A stretch of 64,000 nt of DNA, from NCBI GenBank assembly GCA_027576995.1, contig JANBQC010000040.1:19239-83238 (forward strand). The letters are read 5' to 3'. The DNA comes from Dimargaris cristalligena (lineage: Eukaryota > Kickxellomycota > Dimargaritomycetes > Dimargaritales > Dimargaritaceae). A model generated the notes under the pieces. The model worked only from the letters and a program-made list of their open reading frames with translations, was not told where the DNA came from and ran no database searches. Below are positions 47,563 to 57,845 of the stretch, piece after piece. Within the stretch, counting starts at the first letter, position 1. Every line of letters begins with the position of its first letter. A program made the translations under genes and the position numbers.

Positions 47563-50500
47563 TTAACCAATAATTTTATCGAAAAGCCAACGGGTGCCAT
47601 GGCGGCGGTGCTGCACCTTAATTTTAGGCAATGCCCAATTTTTCGGTCCGAATACCGGGCTGACATGCGCAATCATAATATCCTTGGTACCCGACAGGCT
47701 GCTATCCAGGCCAAAATCGGCCTGCCCTTCGTACAGACGAGTCCGCTGTTCGGGGGTGAGTCCATCTAATTCATGGGAATAATAGTAACGGGGAACCGGG
47801 TGCATGAGGGGCTTGGAATAAGTCGTCAACGATTTGCCCAAGACGGCCAGCCAGCGGGGGTGCACGGTAGTGTTACCCTTCATCCACAGCCGACCTTCGG
47901 CGGCCAGCTGTTCCCGGTCCGCGTCGGTGATTTCGGGGTCCAGAGCGACGTTGGGGTTATTCACCCGACTCGCGGTGCGCTGCAATTCTTGGTACGCCAG
48001 AGTTTCAGGGGGCGATTCGTGGTAGAGCACCGACGTAGGATGGACGAACACGGGTTCGGCTGACGTCATGGACACGTATGCCGTGTACCGGCAGGTCTTA
48101 CCCGGCCGGTTAGCGGCATAATTGGTGTGGTTGGTCGGTAGACCCGGCGGGGGTTGGTTATGGACTAAATCCCACCGAACGGCGACTTGGTCAATGAATC
48201 CGGCCGTGATGGTTTGGCGAATCACCTTGAGTTGCCGTTCCGTCGGGGGCGTTAAGCGTGCATCGACATACAAATCCAACTGGGGACAGTGCAGCTGGAC
48301 CAAACGGGTGAGTTGGCCACGGAGTTTACGGATTTCGAGCATGGCCTTGGGCCGTAGGAAAAACCGGGTGCAAAAAGCCTCGTCCGCCCCACCGAACTCG
48401 TAGGCACAGACCGTGTTGAGCAACTTCACCAAGTCGCTCGTGGGCTCCCGTCCGGCCAATTGGGCCTGGGCCTGGAGGTATTTCTTGTGGAGGAGTTTAC
48501 GCCGGGCCTTGCGGGCGAAATCAGCATTCGTAAGGTGTTGTATCTCGGCCTGGTCTACATCAATCTCGTCGTCATCGTCGTCCTCAGGAACCACTCCCAC
48601 AGTGGCCTCCTCTCCATCGGCATCCCTGACGCTATCCGCAACATGGGCTTCGGGAATGACCGGATCTCCGACCGACAGCGCCGCCACAATAGTCACGACG
48701 TAGGGTAAACACTGGTGCTGTTGGCCGACAATCAACATTCGGGAAAACCGCGGGGAAACGGGGAAGGCGGCCATGAGTTTGCCCACTTCCGTAATCCGCC
48801 GGCTGGTGGGGTCCAGGGCGCCCAGGTGGATCAGCAAGTTCTCGGCGTCCCGCAGCGCCCGGGCGTCAGGGGGCGTGGGAAACGGAAAATTGACCACATT
48901 CTCCAGGAGCATGCCCTTCATTTGGAGCACCACCCCTTCGATGGACATTTGGGTGATTTCGGGTTCACTAAATTGGACAAACTCGTTGTGGAACACCGCC
49001 GACGAATACAGGCGGTAACAGTGGCCGGGGCCCGTACGGCCCGCCCGCCCGGCCCGCTGGTCCGCCGAAGCTTTCGATACCCAATGGATTTCGAAACTCT
49101 GGGCATTGTTCTGGGGGTTGAATTTGCGTTCTTTGACCTTACCGCCGTCAATGACGTACCGGATCCCGGGGATGGTCAGGGAGGTTTCGGCCACGTTAGT
49201 GGCAACCACGCACAGGCGGTGGCCGGCCGGGACGGCATCAAAAACGCGCATCTGTTGGGCCGTGGGCAACAGCGAGTAAAGCGGTAGCACATGGAGGGGG
49301 CCCGCCGCAAAATCTGGCTGCTCCCGGGCCCGGGTATCTTCCTCGTCACCATCCCAGAACCCGTCAAAATTATCGTCCTGGTCCGATTCCTCGTCGTCCC
49401 AGTTCCCATCCTCACTGCCGGAGCTGACATCATCCAGTTCCACCTCCGACTCGACGCCCAGGTCGATTTCCTCGGGTTTGAGGTCGCTTTGGTTTAGTGT
49501 GGCGAGTTCACGCTCAGCTGGTTCGAGCGACCGGGTGGCGGTGGGACGGGCACGGTTCCGCGGCGTCGAGGTCGGGGCCGATGGTCGCCCGCCAACGGGG
49601 AACTTACTCTTTAATTTCTGACACAGGGCGGTAATCTCATTCTGGCTGGTCAGGAACACCAGGATACCCCCGTGGGGCAAACGGGCGTGTATTTTGCACA
49701 CTTTCTTGTAGGCCTCACCCACATAGTCAGCGTGGGTCCGCCGGTTGAAATGCATCTTGACCGGAAACTGGCGGGCATCCACGCGGATGACCGGTGGCGG
49801 CACCGGGAACAAGCGCCGATTAAGGGTGAAATCTTCCACCCGCAAAGTAGCTGACATGATAATAATCTTAAGGGGTCGTACAGCGCCGGAAGGATTCTCG
49901 TGGTACAGCTTCTCGCGGAGTTTCACCACGCGGCTAACCACCCCGATGAGAATATCGGTGTTCAGACTCCGTTCGTGGGCTTCGTCGATGATCAACGCCG
50001 AATACCGGGAAAGTAACAGATCCTGGGAAAGTTCACGCAAGAGCACACCGTCTGTCATGAATTTTATGGCCGTTTCGGGATCAGCAGTGGTATCGTACCG
50101 AATCTGATGAGCAACTTTGGAAGTACCCGTGAGATCCAACTCTTCGGCTACGCGTCGGGCCATACTGACGGCGGCCACTCGCCGCGGCTGGGTGATGCCA
50201 ATCATACCGGGATCACCGCTATCGGGATGCCCGTAGCCGGCTTCGTACAGGAACTGCGGCACTTGGGTGGTTTTACCGGAACCTGTCTCACCGCACAGGA
50301 CCACCACCGGGTGGATCTTGATCTTTTCCATAATCATCTGTTCCTCGGCGCAGATGGGCAACTTCATCCGGTTTTCCTGAATGTGGGCTGGTCGGTCCAC
50401 TAAAATAAAAAAGGCTTTCTTACGGTCCGCTTTGGAAATTGCTGAGACCTCGGGTTGATTAACGCCAAAGGTTACCTTGGAATAGAGCTGTGGGGGTGCC

Positions 50501-51423
50501 TGAGGGTTCGCTGGACGAGGAGCAGACAATTCGGGTTTGGGTTTAGGAGTTGGTTTTGGTTCGGTGGGGGGAAGGGCAGGCTCAATTGAAGCAGCGGGCT
50601 TATCGGTAACGATGGATTCGACTTTGGGAGGTTCGGGGCTTTCATCCTCGGATGAGTCGTAGGCCGAATCAGAACTGTCAAAGTCCGACTCCGATGAACT
50701 AGCGGCCATCCGATCCTGAAGCTTGCTTTGGAGGTATTCGTTTTTGTTTCGGGCGTGTTTGATAAGTCGGAGGTACGTGGCTTCCTTCTTGGGTTTGCGT
50801 TGGCGTTTAGTGATGGGCACGGCGGACTCCCCATCGGCCCCGCGCTTGAGAGCACCTCCAAAGGCCGGCGCCAAAACCGTCGGTACTGTGGGGAGTGGAG
50901 TTGGGTCAGCCGCCTCGATGGGTGTGTCTGCGTCGGACACCTCGCCGGGAACTTCATTACGCGACACATAGAGGGGCACGGTGGGGTCACTCTGCGGTAG
51001 ACCCTCTCGTTCCTCCAGCATGGCCCGCCTCAGTCGTTCCTTGAGGGTATCGCGGCCTGAGCCCATGTGTCGACTGGAGCGCATGAGTTCCGACGAATAA
51101 CTGGACGTGGATAGTTTTTGGAACAGTTCGATACGCTCGTCTTTTTCCAACTTCTTTTCAATGTACTTCTCGAGTCGCTTCTGCTTCTTGACCGAAATCT
51201 GCGGGGCTTCGATAAGTTGGACTCCTGCCTCGACCGCGATCTTTTTGATGCGCTGGCGCCGGGTGGCGGGCATTATCAGAGCATTGGAATCGACTTCGAC
51301 CTCGACTTCATGGCCTTCGGCTGTTTGTGCATCGGGGTCTGCGCTGGGCTTCGGCCGGGCATGGCGCTTTGTTTTCGACGACTGCCGCGCCTTGTCATTA
51401 TATCGGGGGCGAGGGTTGCTCAT
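47563..51423 (-). CDS. ECM16: DEAH-box RNA helicase DHX37/Ecm16 (Dhr1)
   Basis: One exon, 1286 residues. Ecm16/DHX37 unwinds U3 snoRNA from pre-rRNA during 40S ribosome assembly in the nucleolus. Helicase motifs in order: I GETGSGKTTQ (about residue 375), TQPRRVAA, II DEAHERSLNTDIL (about 478), III SATLR, TNVAETSLTIPGIRYV, and VI QRAGRAGRTGPG. They are followed by the helicase-associated and OB-fold regions, ending GTRWLFDKIIG. A family-typical acidic insertion (EDGNWDDEESDQDDNFD) sits between the two RecA lobes, and the N-terminus is basic with a coiled coil (KKQKRLEKYIEKKLEKDER). Start: ATG at 51423 (MSNPRPRYNDK). An in-frame extension upstream has no ATG. Confidence 0.95.
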   Translation of the reverse strand: MSNPRPRYNDKARQSSKTKRHARPKPSADPDAQTAEGHEVEVEVDSNALIMPATRRQRIKKIAVEAGVQLIEAPQISVKKQKRLEKYIEKKLEKDERIELFQKLSTSSYSSELMRSSRHMGSGRDTLKERLRRAMLEEREGLPQSDPTVPLYVSRNEVPGEVSDADTPIEAADPTPLPTVPTVLAPAFGGALKRGADGESAVPITKRQRKPKKEATYLRLIKHARNKNEYLQSKLQDRMAASSSESDFDSSDSAYDSSEDESPEPPKVESIVTDKPAASIEPALPPTEPKPTPKPKPELSAPRPANPQAPPQLYSKVTFGVNQPEVSAISKADRKKAFFILVDRPAHIQENRMKLPICAEEQMIMEKIKIHPVVVLCGETGSGKTTQVPQFLYEAGYGHPDSGDPGMIGITQPRRVAAVSMARRVAEELDLTGTSKVAHQIRYDTTADPETAIKFMTDGVLLRELSQDLLLSRYSALIIDEAHERSLNTDILIGVVSRVVKLREKLYHENPSGAVRPLKIIIMSATLRVEDFTLNRRLFPVPPPVIRVDARQFPVKMHFNRRTHADYVGEAYKKVCKIHARLPHGGILVFLTSQNEITALCQKLKSKFPVGGRPSAPTSTPRNRARPTATRSLEPAERELATLNQSDLKPEEIDLGVESEVELDDVSSGSEDGNWDDEESDQDDNFDGFWDGDEEDTRAREQPDFAAGPLHVLPLYSLLPTAQQMRVFDAVPAGHRLCVVATNVAETSLTIPGIRYVIDGGKVKERKFNPQNNAQSFEIHWVSKASADQRAGRAGRTGPGHCYRLYSSAVFHNEFVQFSEPEITQMSIEGVVLQMKGMLLENVVNFPFPTPPDARALRDAENLLIHLGALDPTSRRITEVGKLMAAFPVSPRFSRMLIVGQQHQCLPYVVTIVAALSVGDPVIPEAHVADSVRDADGEEATVGVVPEDDDDDEIDVDQAEIQHLTNADFARKARRKLLHKKYLQAQAQLAGREPTSDLVKLLNTVCAYEFGGADEAFCTRFFLRPKAMLEIRKLRGQLTRLVQLHCPQLDLYVDARLTPPTERQLKVIRQTITAGFIDQVAVRWDLVHNQPPPGLPTNHTNYAANRPGKTCRYTAYVSMTSAEPVFVHPTSVLYHESPPETLAYQELQRTASRVNNPNVALDPEITDADREQLAAEGRLWMKGNTTVHPRWLAVLGKSLTTYSKPLMHPVPRYYYSHELDGLTPEQRTRLYEGQADFGLDSSLSGTKDIMIAHVSPVFGPKNWALPKIKVQHRRHGTRWLFDKIIG

Positions 51424-51738
51424 GACTATGAATTTTTGATAATAACTAGGAAAAAACGGCAAAGTGGTGCACACCCCGGGTGGATTCAACAGTATATTCA
51501 GCGAAAGAAGAAAACGAATGTCGACAAGTTAGAGAACACCCTAGTTGACAGCTCCAATCGACTGACCGAATCTCCCTATTGAGATAGTGGTATGCTTGTA
51601 CTTTTTTTTTTCTTTTTTTGACCATTTTTTAGTAGTTGAATAATAATCAGAATAAAAGACTCGGTTGATGGTAAATATCATAGCCCAAATTCGCTATAGC
51701 ATAACGTCAAGTAGTCCAAAGTCCTATCATTGACCTGA
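51424..51738. promoter_or_regulatory. Upstream region of the DEAH helicase gene
   Basis: Promoter region of the minus-strand helicase, with a T-run at 51603-51619. No specific element is assigned. Confidence 0.35.
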
Positions 51739-52068
51739 GGGAGCTCATTCGAACCAGAATCACGTGATCTATTTTTAAGACTAGGACATTTCTATTGGGA
51801 TAGTTTGTTGGAAATTCATTTCCCCCGTCCCACTGATTCCATCTCTGTGATTGGCCCGTCCTATACTCGGGACTATATTCTAGCCATTACTATATCATTC
51901 TACACCTTGGACTTCGTTCTAATCGTTATTACTGCTATTATCCAATTCAATAAAACCAACCGCGGGCATCTAGCCTTGCCCCTCGCGGTTCTTTCTCTCT
52001 TCTTTGAATCTTTTCAGTTGTATCTGAAGGCACTTGCTTTTACCATTCAATCTATATTTCCAACATAG
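51739..52068 (+). pseudogene. Two-helix membrane protein fragment without start codon
   Basis: An open frame of 109 codons plus stop with no ATG. It encodes two convincing hydrophobic helices (ILAITISFYTLDFVLIVI and LALPLAVLSLFFESF) joined by a short polar loop (QFNKTNRGH). No acceptor or upstream exon is evident: the DEAH helicase promoter lies immediately upstream. I read it as the surviving end of a lost membrane-protein gene. A missed last exon cannot be excluded. Confidence 0.35.
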
Positions 52069-53942
52069 TTCACCTGAAGATATTTCGCCAAAATCCAATT
52101 ACAATTGCATAATAGCAGCGCTCATAGTGTTCATGCTCGCCTATAGGCCTGCATAACTCGGATTCTCATACATTGACCGTTGGCTATTCAGGGCGCCCAA
52201 ATTAGCCTTATATTCGAGAATTAAGTACGCTATTAACTTAAGAAGTGAATGGTCGATCAATTTAAAATACAGACTGTTGTGAATGAGATACCGGCGCTAA
52301 TGAAAGGCAGAGAATCTACGCGGGTAACTTTTAAGGCCAAGCAATATGTCGGTTAAACTAAGGATGGTCTATTTATTGGGAAGGACCGAAAAAGTATTGG
52401 ATGAGTTTTGGCGATGAGTGCTCCCTCTTTAATTATCATTCACGATATTCCTTAAGAATTACCCTTTTGCACTTGGCTGCGTAGTTTCCTGCTGTACCAC
52501 TGTTCGTTGGCCTGGAGCTCCAGCAGCCTTAACTCCCCTCCCACCCCCGATCTTGAGAGTACATTCATTCGTTTAAGCCGGGGACCCAACACTTTATATC
52601 CATCAATATACCAATGAGCACGGAAAGAGGGGTGGTGGGTAGCACATCTACTAACATTTTTTGAGGAAATTTGAAAGATATGCAGACCAGTAGCTACCAC
52701 TAATTGGATAGGCACCATTTTTCCCCCTTGCCAAACATTGTCGAGCAATAACAGTAGCCCTATCTACCTGGATCCGGCCCCAGTCACTGATAAGGGCTCT
52801 AAAACCATGCAGTGCTCTGGAAAACAAATAAAAACCATAATCCTTAGCATAACAACTTTGGAACCAATGGATAATTATACTGGTATAATTGAAAATAACT
52901 TAACTTCCTTATAATTCATTAACATGCCTGTGTTGATGATAAGAGGGTAGTGGAGTGAGAATGTAGAGTGTAAAAACGCCTCCTTAACGGGCCATGGTGT
53001 AAAATGTCTAAATAGCCACTAGACCAAGTCTTTGCAACAATGTTATATATTATTGTTGTGGTGTCTAAGATCTCTTGTCACATTAAGGAAGCTAGAGATG
53101 GTGGGGGTAACCCATTTCTGCTGAGGAGACTGTCACCCCATTATGAGAAGTTCTCAGCGTAGTGCATGGGTGTAACAGGCCCTGGTCAACCTCACCACTA
53201 AAATGGCGAAAGTTGCCTGAGTGAAGGTGGAAAGTGCAGATAGGGACATTCACTGCTCATCAGCAGGATCTGGTGAGAAAAAGAGATTCCACATATTTCC
53301 TTCTGGGTGAGCCACCACGGACAGGGCTGTGGTGGTGGATCTTTGAATGGCTTAGGGGTATTCAGAATATGGCTTGGATATTTCAGCTTGGTGAACTAAG
53401 TAAGCCAAGGCAACTTAAACTGACTATTCCCTCACAGTCTGTATTATGTTGTGGTCAGTATTGGCTGGGAATTGCCAAACATGCTACATGAAACGGGATG
53501 GGTATCTTAATACACAATCAAAGGCAGGATATATTCACAAAGTGACTGGTAGAGACATGGGCTGATATACTTTGTGTTAGAATGTTTAAATGAATTATAA
53601 CTGCAAGCTTTATTGTATAAGTATATAATTCGTTTTAAAAAAACTTATTATGTTAATAGAGGGGAAAGAAAAAATTTTCTGTAAAAATATTACTTTCCCC
53701 AAAGTAGAAAGGAAAAATTTTCATGCAAAAATTTGTTTCTCTATCTTTCTCCTTCTTTTATTCCTTCCTACCAGCTGACCCTATTAGTTTATTCTATTTT
53801 TACATTCAAAATTTGTCTCTGCCATGTTCTTTACACTTGAGCACAACGACTTTTCAGTTATTATAGACCATGGACTTGTCCATTGTGTGAAATAAGTATT
53901 GCCAACATAATAACAAGCATCGACGGCATCTATTAACAATAA
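52069..53942. other. Gene-poor spacer
   Basis: No supportable gene. A 98-codon minus-strand frame at 52452-52748 (ends QWYSRKLRSQVQKGNS) reads like protein but has no start or domain, and may be a relic. The part 53600-53760 is very A/T-rich with repeated AAAATTTT patches. Confidence 0.3.
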
Positions 53943-54223
53943 TATGGGAGAGGTTCAACCAGGCTATATATGGGAGTAGTTCAGCAAGGCTGTATAACGA
54001 AAAATCCATTTGATGAGGCAAATACTACTGGTTGATAATAAACATCCCACCGATTTTCCCATACACATATCAGTTAAACTCTTATACAACTAGGCTGAAC
54101 TTCACCCATATCGAAAAATTCATTGGATGAGTCAAAAAATGATTGGTTATGCATTAATATCTCACCTGTTTTCCCATACATATCATTCAAAATCCTATAC
54201 AGCTGTACTGAACCTCACCCATA
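53943..54223 (+). mobile_element. Miniature element family A, copy 6 (split by copy 7)
   Basis: The outer element starts TATGGGAGAGGTTCAACC and ends TGAACCTCACCCATA. Its left 26 bases are separated from the rest by a complete second copy at 53969-54110. After the insert it resumes at CGAAAAATTCATTGG, exactly where the family consensus continues. Its right half is more diverged than the insert, so it is the older copy. Confidence 0.85.
53969..54110 (+). mobile_element. Miniature element family A, copy 7 (nested)
   Basis: A complete 138-bp core (53971-54108) with a TA on each side, inserted into copy 6. The outer copy gives the pre-insertion sequence: restoring one TA yields GGCTATATATCG, the same length as the family's GGCTGTATAACG. 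This shows a TA target-site duplication, as in Tc1/mariner-type elements. Confidence 0.85.
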
Positions 54224-54567
54224 TGAATATTTGGTGATATTAGGTATCACTGAGCAGGGGAATAGTTAGTTAGCATTGCTTCTTAGGGCAATTCTCATTG
54301 GGAGTAATGCAGGCCACCTCTTTCCCGGATACTGTCAAATATCTGATAATTTTAATTGGTTCTTGATCGTCAGCCCATCAGGTTATTTGATCAGCCATAT
54401 TTACATTTATCTAGGACAATTCCCTACAGTTACCTACAGCCCACCCAAATACCTTCAACTGGGCTCCCTTTGGAACTAGGAGTGTATATACATATTTTAA
54501 ACATACATATTTATTAATCTACTCCATTTGTGACTAACCATTGTGATAGAATTGCCTTTATATTATA

Positions 54568-55446
54568 TCAATTGCTGGTGGTGGGGGGACTGGGGGGATG
54601 GATATTTTTATTGTGGCGGTCAAAATTATCTTTGCGAGTGAACTCTTGGTCACATTTTGGACAGGCAAAGGGCTTCTCCTTGGAATGAGTTTTTAAATGG
54701 CGGTTGAAGTCATATCTGCGCTCGAATTCGTCATGACATTTTGGACAGACGAATAGCTTGTTGGGCTTGGGCGATTTCAGCCGGCTATGGGAGGTGTCAA
54801 TATCCTTTTCGGATTTCTGAGCACATAAAACGCAGGCAGGTAGTAGTGTATCGAGGCCGCGCACTTTTGAGAGGTCAGACGTGACTTGGGTGTTTTGATA
54901 TACGCCACCACATAAATTACAAGGGCGGGGCTTCAGGACAGCGAGTGTTTTGGATTGGGAGCCGCAATTGCGACTGGCCCCTAATTTCGGATGACAATTG
55001 GGGACCCCTAAAGGATCTTGATAAATTGGGCCACCCGCCTGCTTATAGTACAGGTGTTGCATTTCCTTCCACAAACTTTGGTCGTTAGGATTTAAAGGAA
55101 TTCCATAGGAGTGTTCAAAGAGCTCAGGGCCGGCTGTGGTAACATGGTCATTGTCGCTACCACTACTACCCTTGGCCCTCGATTGGGAAACGCCATCCAC
55201 CACCAAGGGAACAGGCTTTCCCGGCGGTTGCATTTGTGTATATTGGTCAGGTGGGAGCAATTGGTCCAAATGGCCGGCCATGTTAGCGTTTTCGGGTTCC
55301 GGGCTATTCGGGGGCCAATTAATGTACTGATACAGTTGGAGAAGTTCGAGTTCGCCGGGGTAGGAAGTTTCATTATTCTGTTCGGAAGCACAGCTGAGAG
55401 CGAGAGAACCCAGGGTAAGTAAACCAATATAGTTTAAGGTATACAT
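54568..55446 (-). CDS. Signal-peptide protein with two C2H2 zinc fingers
   Basis: Single exon, 292 residues. The start is the ATG at 55446 because it opens onto a strong signal peptide: IGLLTLGSLALSCAS, with cleavage likely after residues 19-21. An in-frame upstream stretch lacks that property. The middle is Pro/Asn/Gly-rich. Two CxxC pairs (CNLCGG and CVLCAQ) around residue 170-205 could form a zinc ribbon. The C-terminus has two textbook C2H2 fingers: CPKCHDEFERRYDFNRHLKTH, joined by a TGEKP-like linker (SKEKPFA) to CPKCDQEFTRKDNFDRH. Such tandem fingers usually bind DNA in the nucleus, so a secretory leader is paradoxical. It may be an effector exported to another cell, or the hydrophobic N-terminus may not act as a signal peptide. 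I recognise no named family. Confidence 0.75.
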   Translation of the reverse strand: MYTLNYIGLLTLGSLALSCASEQNNETSYPGELELLQLYQYINWPPNSPEPENANMAGHLDQLLPPDQYTQMQPPGKPVPLVVDGVSQSRAKGSSGSDNDHVTTAGPELFEHSYGIPLNPNDQSLWKEMQHLYYKQAGGPIYQDPLGVPNCHPKLGASRNCGSQSKTLAVLKPRPCNLCGGVYQNTQVTSDLSKVRGLDTLLPACVLCAQKSEKDIDTSHSRLKSPKPNKLFVCPKCHDEFERRYDFNRHLKTHSKEKPFACPKCDQEFTRKDNFDRHNKNIHPPSPPTTSN

Positions 55447-55902
55447 ATTTTGAGTGTAACAGGTGAAAAAAAGGATTTTATATGAATACGATATTATTTT
55501 AACCAACTGAGTACAAATATACACCGAAAAAAAAATAACACTTTAAAGTTACTTAGTATAAGTAAATAATAGTAGTGTATAGGGAGATACTGCCACAATA
55601 AATCAAACGAAAAGGAAAAAAAGGTAGAAGAAATTTAATGTGACGAATGTGGGTGAGGCTATCACATTATATAAGACCAACTTGACGAACCCTACCGCCT
55701 ACACAGCCTTAGCACGATGTAAAATGGGCCGATAAGTATATTAAAATTCACCCCCGATTTATCGGTAGAATCGGCTAAGCTAAAAATAGACGAGGGCTTC
55801 ATTGTGTATCCAATTTCCCTTCTCAACGTTCTTCGGGGTTGAAATTGGCGAATCAAAGCTGTACTAGGCTAATTCGTATACCCTTCCTTTGTGCGGGTAA
55901 TA
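55447..55902. promoter_or_regulatory. Upstream region of the zinc-finger gene
   Basis: AT-rich promoter region of the minus-strand zinc-finger gene, with an A-run near 55527. No specific element is assigned. Confidence 0.35.
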
Positions 55903-56044
55903 TATAGGGGAAGTTCAACCAGGCTGTGTAACGAAAAATCCTTTGGATGAGGCCAATATTATAGGCTAAAAATCATTATCCCCTCTATTCTCCCACACAC
56001 CTACTATGTAAAACCACATCCAGCTGATCTGACGTTCACCCATA
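55903..56044 (+). mobile_element. Miniature element family A, copy 8
   Basis: A 142-bp copy with TA ends: left TATAGGGGAAGTTCAACC, interior CGAAAAATCCTTTGGATGAG, right CTGACGTTCACCCATA. It is moderately diverged. It lies about 450 bp upstream of the zinc-finger gene start. Confidence 0.8.
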
Positions 56045-57845
56045 TCGAGAGGCACTTGCCATTGTCTATTTTATTTATTGGGGGAGGTTCACTTCGTCAC
56101 CGTGGCCACCATACAGAGAAAGTTCGGTGTTAGATAGTGGCCCATTTTCTTTTCGGATTATATTTCTCTGGTTCCACCTTAACCTCCTTACCTAGATTAC
56201 ATTTTACGCCCAATCCAAAGGTCTATACGATTGGGGTGGACCTCTTCCATATTGACAATGGCAGGTTAGGTCTACAACCACCCCACCAATACTACCTTTT
56301 GGATGCGTTCGATTGTGAAAACGGACGAAAAGCACCCATATCCCTGTAGGCCAATCTAGGAATTAAACTAAGGGTATTCGCTTGGTGCAATTGTATGAAG
56401 ATTGTATAGGTGACAGACGGTTCAACCTATAAACAGGGACATTCACAGAGAGATGGATAGTAGTCCCTCAATGGGGACATAGAGCGCTAGCAATGCTACC
56501 CTCAAGGGACTACAATTTGAATTACATTTTTTAAAAAAATGGCACCCAGGCTCTCGAATGAGTAGCTTGTTTAGTTAGAGTAGTCATTTATATGGGGTAA
56601 GTTTAGACCTGTTACATATTTAAAAAACCCTACATTTAGTGGACAAGGTTTACCTAATTAACAGAATGGCCTGTTCATTTTACCCCACCAATAACTACAT
56701 TCAAGAATTTAATAAGGCTCCAGCGAATTTTATATATTGCTACTCATTTATGTGGGACACTCTCAAAAGCCACTTCTCCTGGGCACCCACTGCGCTAGAG
56801 CGTCGAGCTTAGGGGGTGGCTTTTCAAGTAGATGTGGTGTATTAATGGGAATAGGGGAAGTACGTAGTTGGCTGGATTGGCGAAGGGAAATAGCCCTCCT
56901 GGGTTGTAGGTCAAGTGGTAAAATATAAGATTCGAGGGAATTAATTGAGCCCACTTGAAAAGTCAGCAATGCACCCAATGTACAGATGTAGAAATGTCTA
57001 GGCGAGGAATTGAGAATACTCGACCTGTAAAAAATTACAGACATTTGGAGGACAATCATTAATTCATGTGGATGGGCTTGAAGTTAGTAAAGCAATGTGG
57101 AAGACGATTCCATCAAAATGAAGGTTGGGTCGAAGGGCAACTCTTGGCATATTCAGCTATGCCCTCACCAGTAAGGCCTCTTCTAGCTAATTAACTTTGG
57201 TTAACTGTAGGTATGCCACTTGTAGCCATCTCCTGGTTGACCGCCTTGAAGGAATTCAATGTCCGCTATAGCCCCCAGTCGGACGTATAGAGGCACCAGT
57301 GCCACTCTGACATGGGGGCAACGGTCATATCCTGGGATAGACATTACTAAAGTCAAACGACCGAATCTGCACCCCAGAAATCTAGTTTCCAAGCTCCAGC
57401 ACCAGCCTGGCCACAAGCCACTCTGGGGTCACACTGGCAGGGTTTTAGGACCCACCACCCATGAGGTAACGCACTTAAACCAGGGGCTGGAACTGGCTTG
57501 CGTATTGGGACTGCCGTGTATAGCTATTGACCCGGGCTCCTATTGGCGGAGTGGACTTTCTCCGCCCCGACGGATGGTTCTATTTAGACGCATGGACGGG
57601 TGCCCTTCACACAATCACTGAGGCTTGGCTTTCCCAGCTTGACTCCATGACTCAGTCCAATGGGATACCATATACTATATATATATTGACGGATCTCGAC
57701 CCTTAAGACCAAGTCAGTAAATACTTCCAATTCTATACCCCTTTGATTCAAGCTAAGCAGACTCGCTTCTATTCACTCTCTATTTATATTTGCTTTAGTG
57801 GTATCCTTAGTTATTCGTATTGAACACCGCCTCATTTCTGCCGAA
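56045..57845. other. Gene-poor spacer upstream of the UNC13-like gene
   Basis: No intact gene. The stretch 57200-57620 is more GC-rich and carries overlapping frames on both strands (minus: RLTLVMSIPGYDRCPHVRVA), suggesting a decayed coding sequence. A weak inverted repeat (GGGGTAA at 56596, TTACCCC at about 56679) may be another miniature element. The end of the stretch is the promoter of the next gene. Confidence 0.3.

Noticed and set aside
48715..49287. 190-codon plus-strand frame opposite the DEAH helicase
   Set aside because: It lies antisense to a conserved domain with GC-rich third positions, a common cause of long shadow frames.
57798..57845. Earlier non-ATG start for the UNC13-like gene
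   Set aside because: The frame is open, but the first codon is GTG and the first ATG is at 57846.
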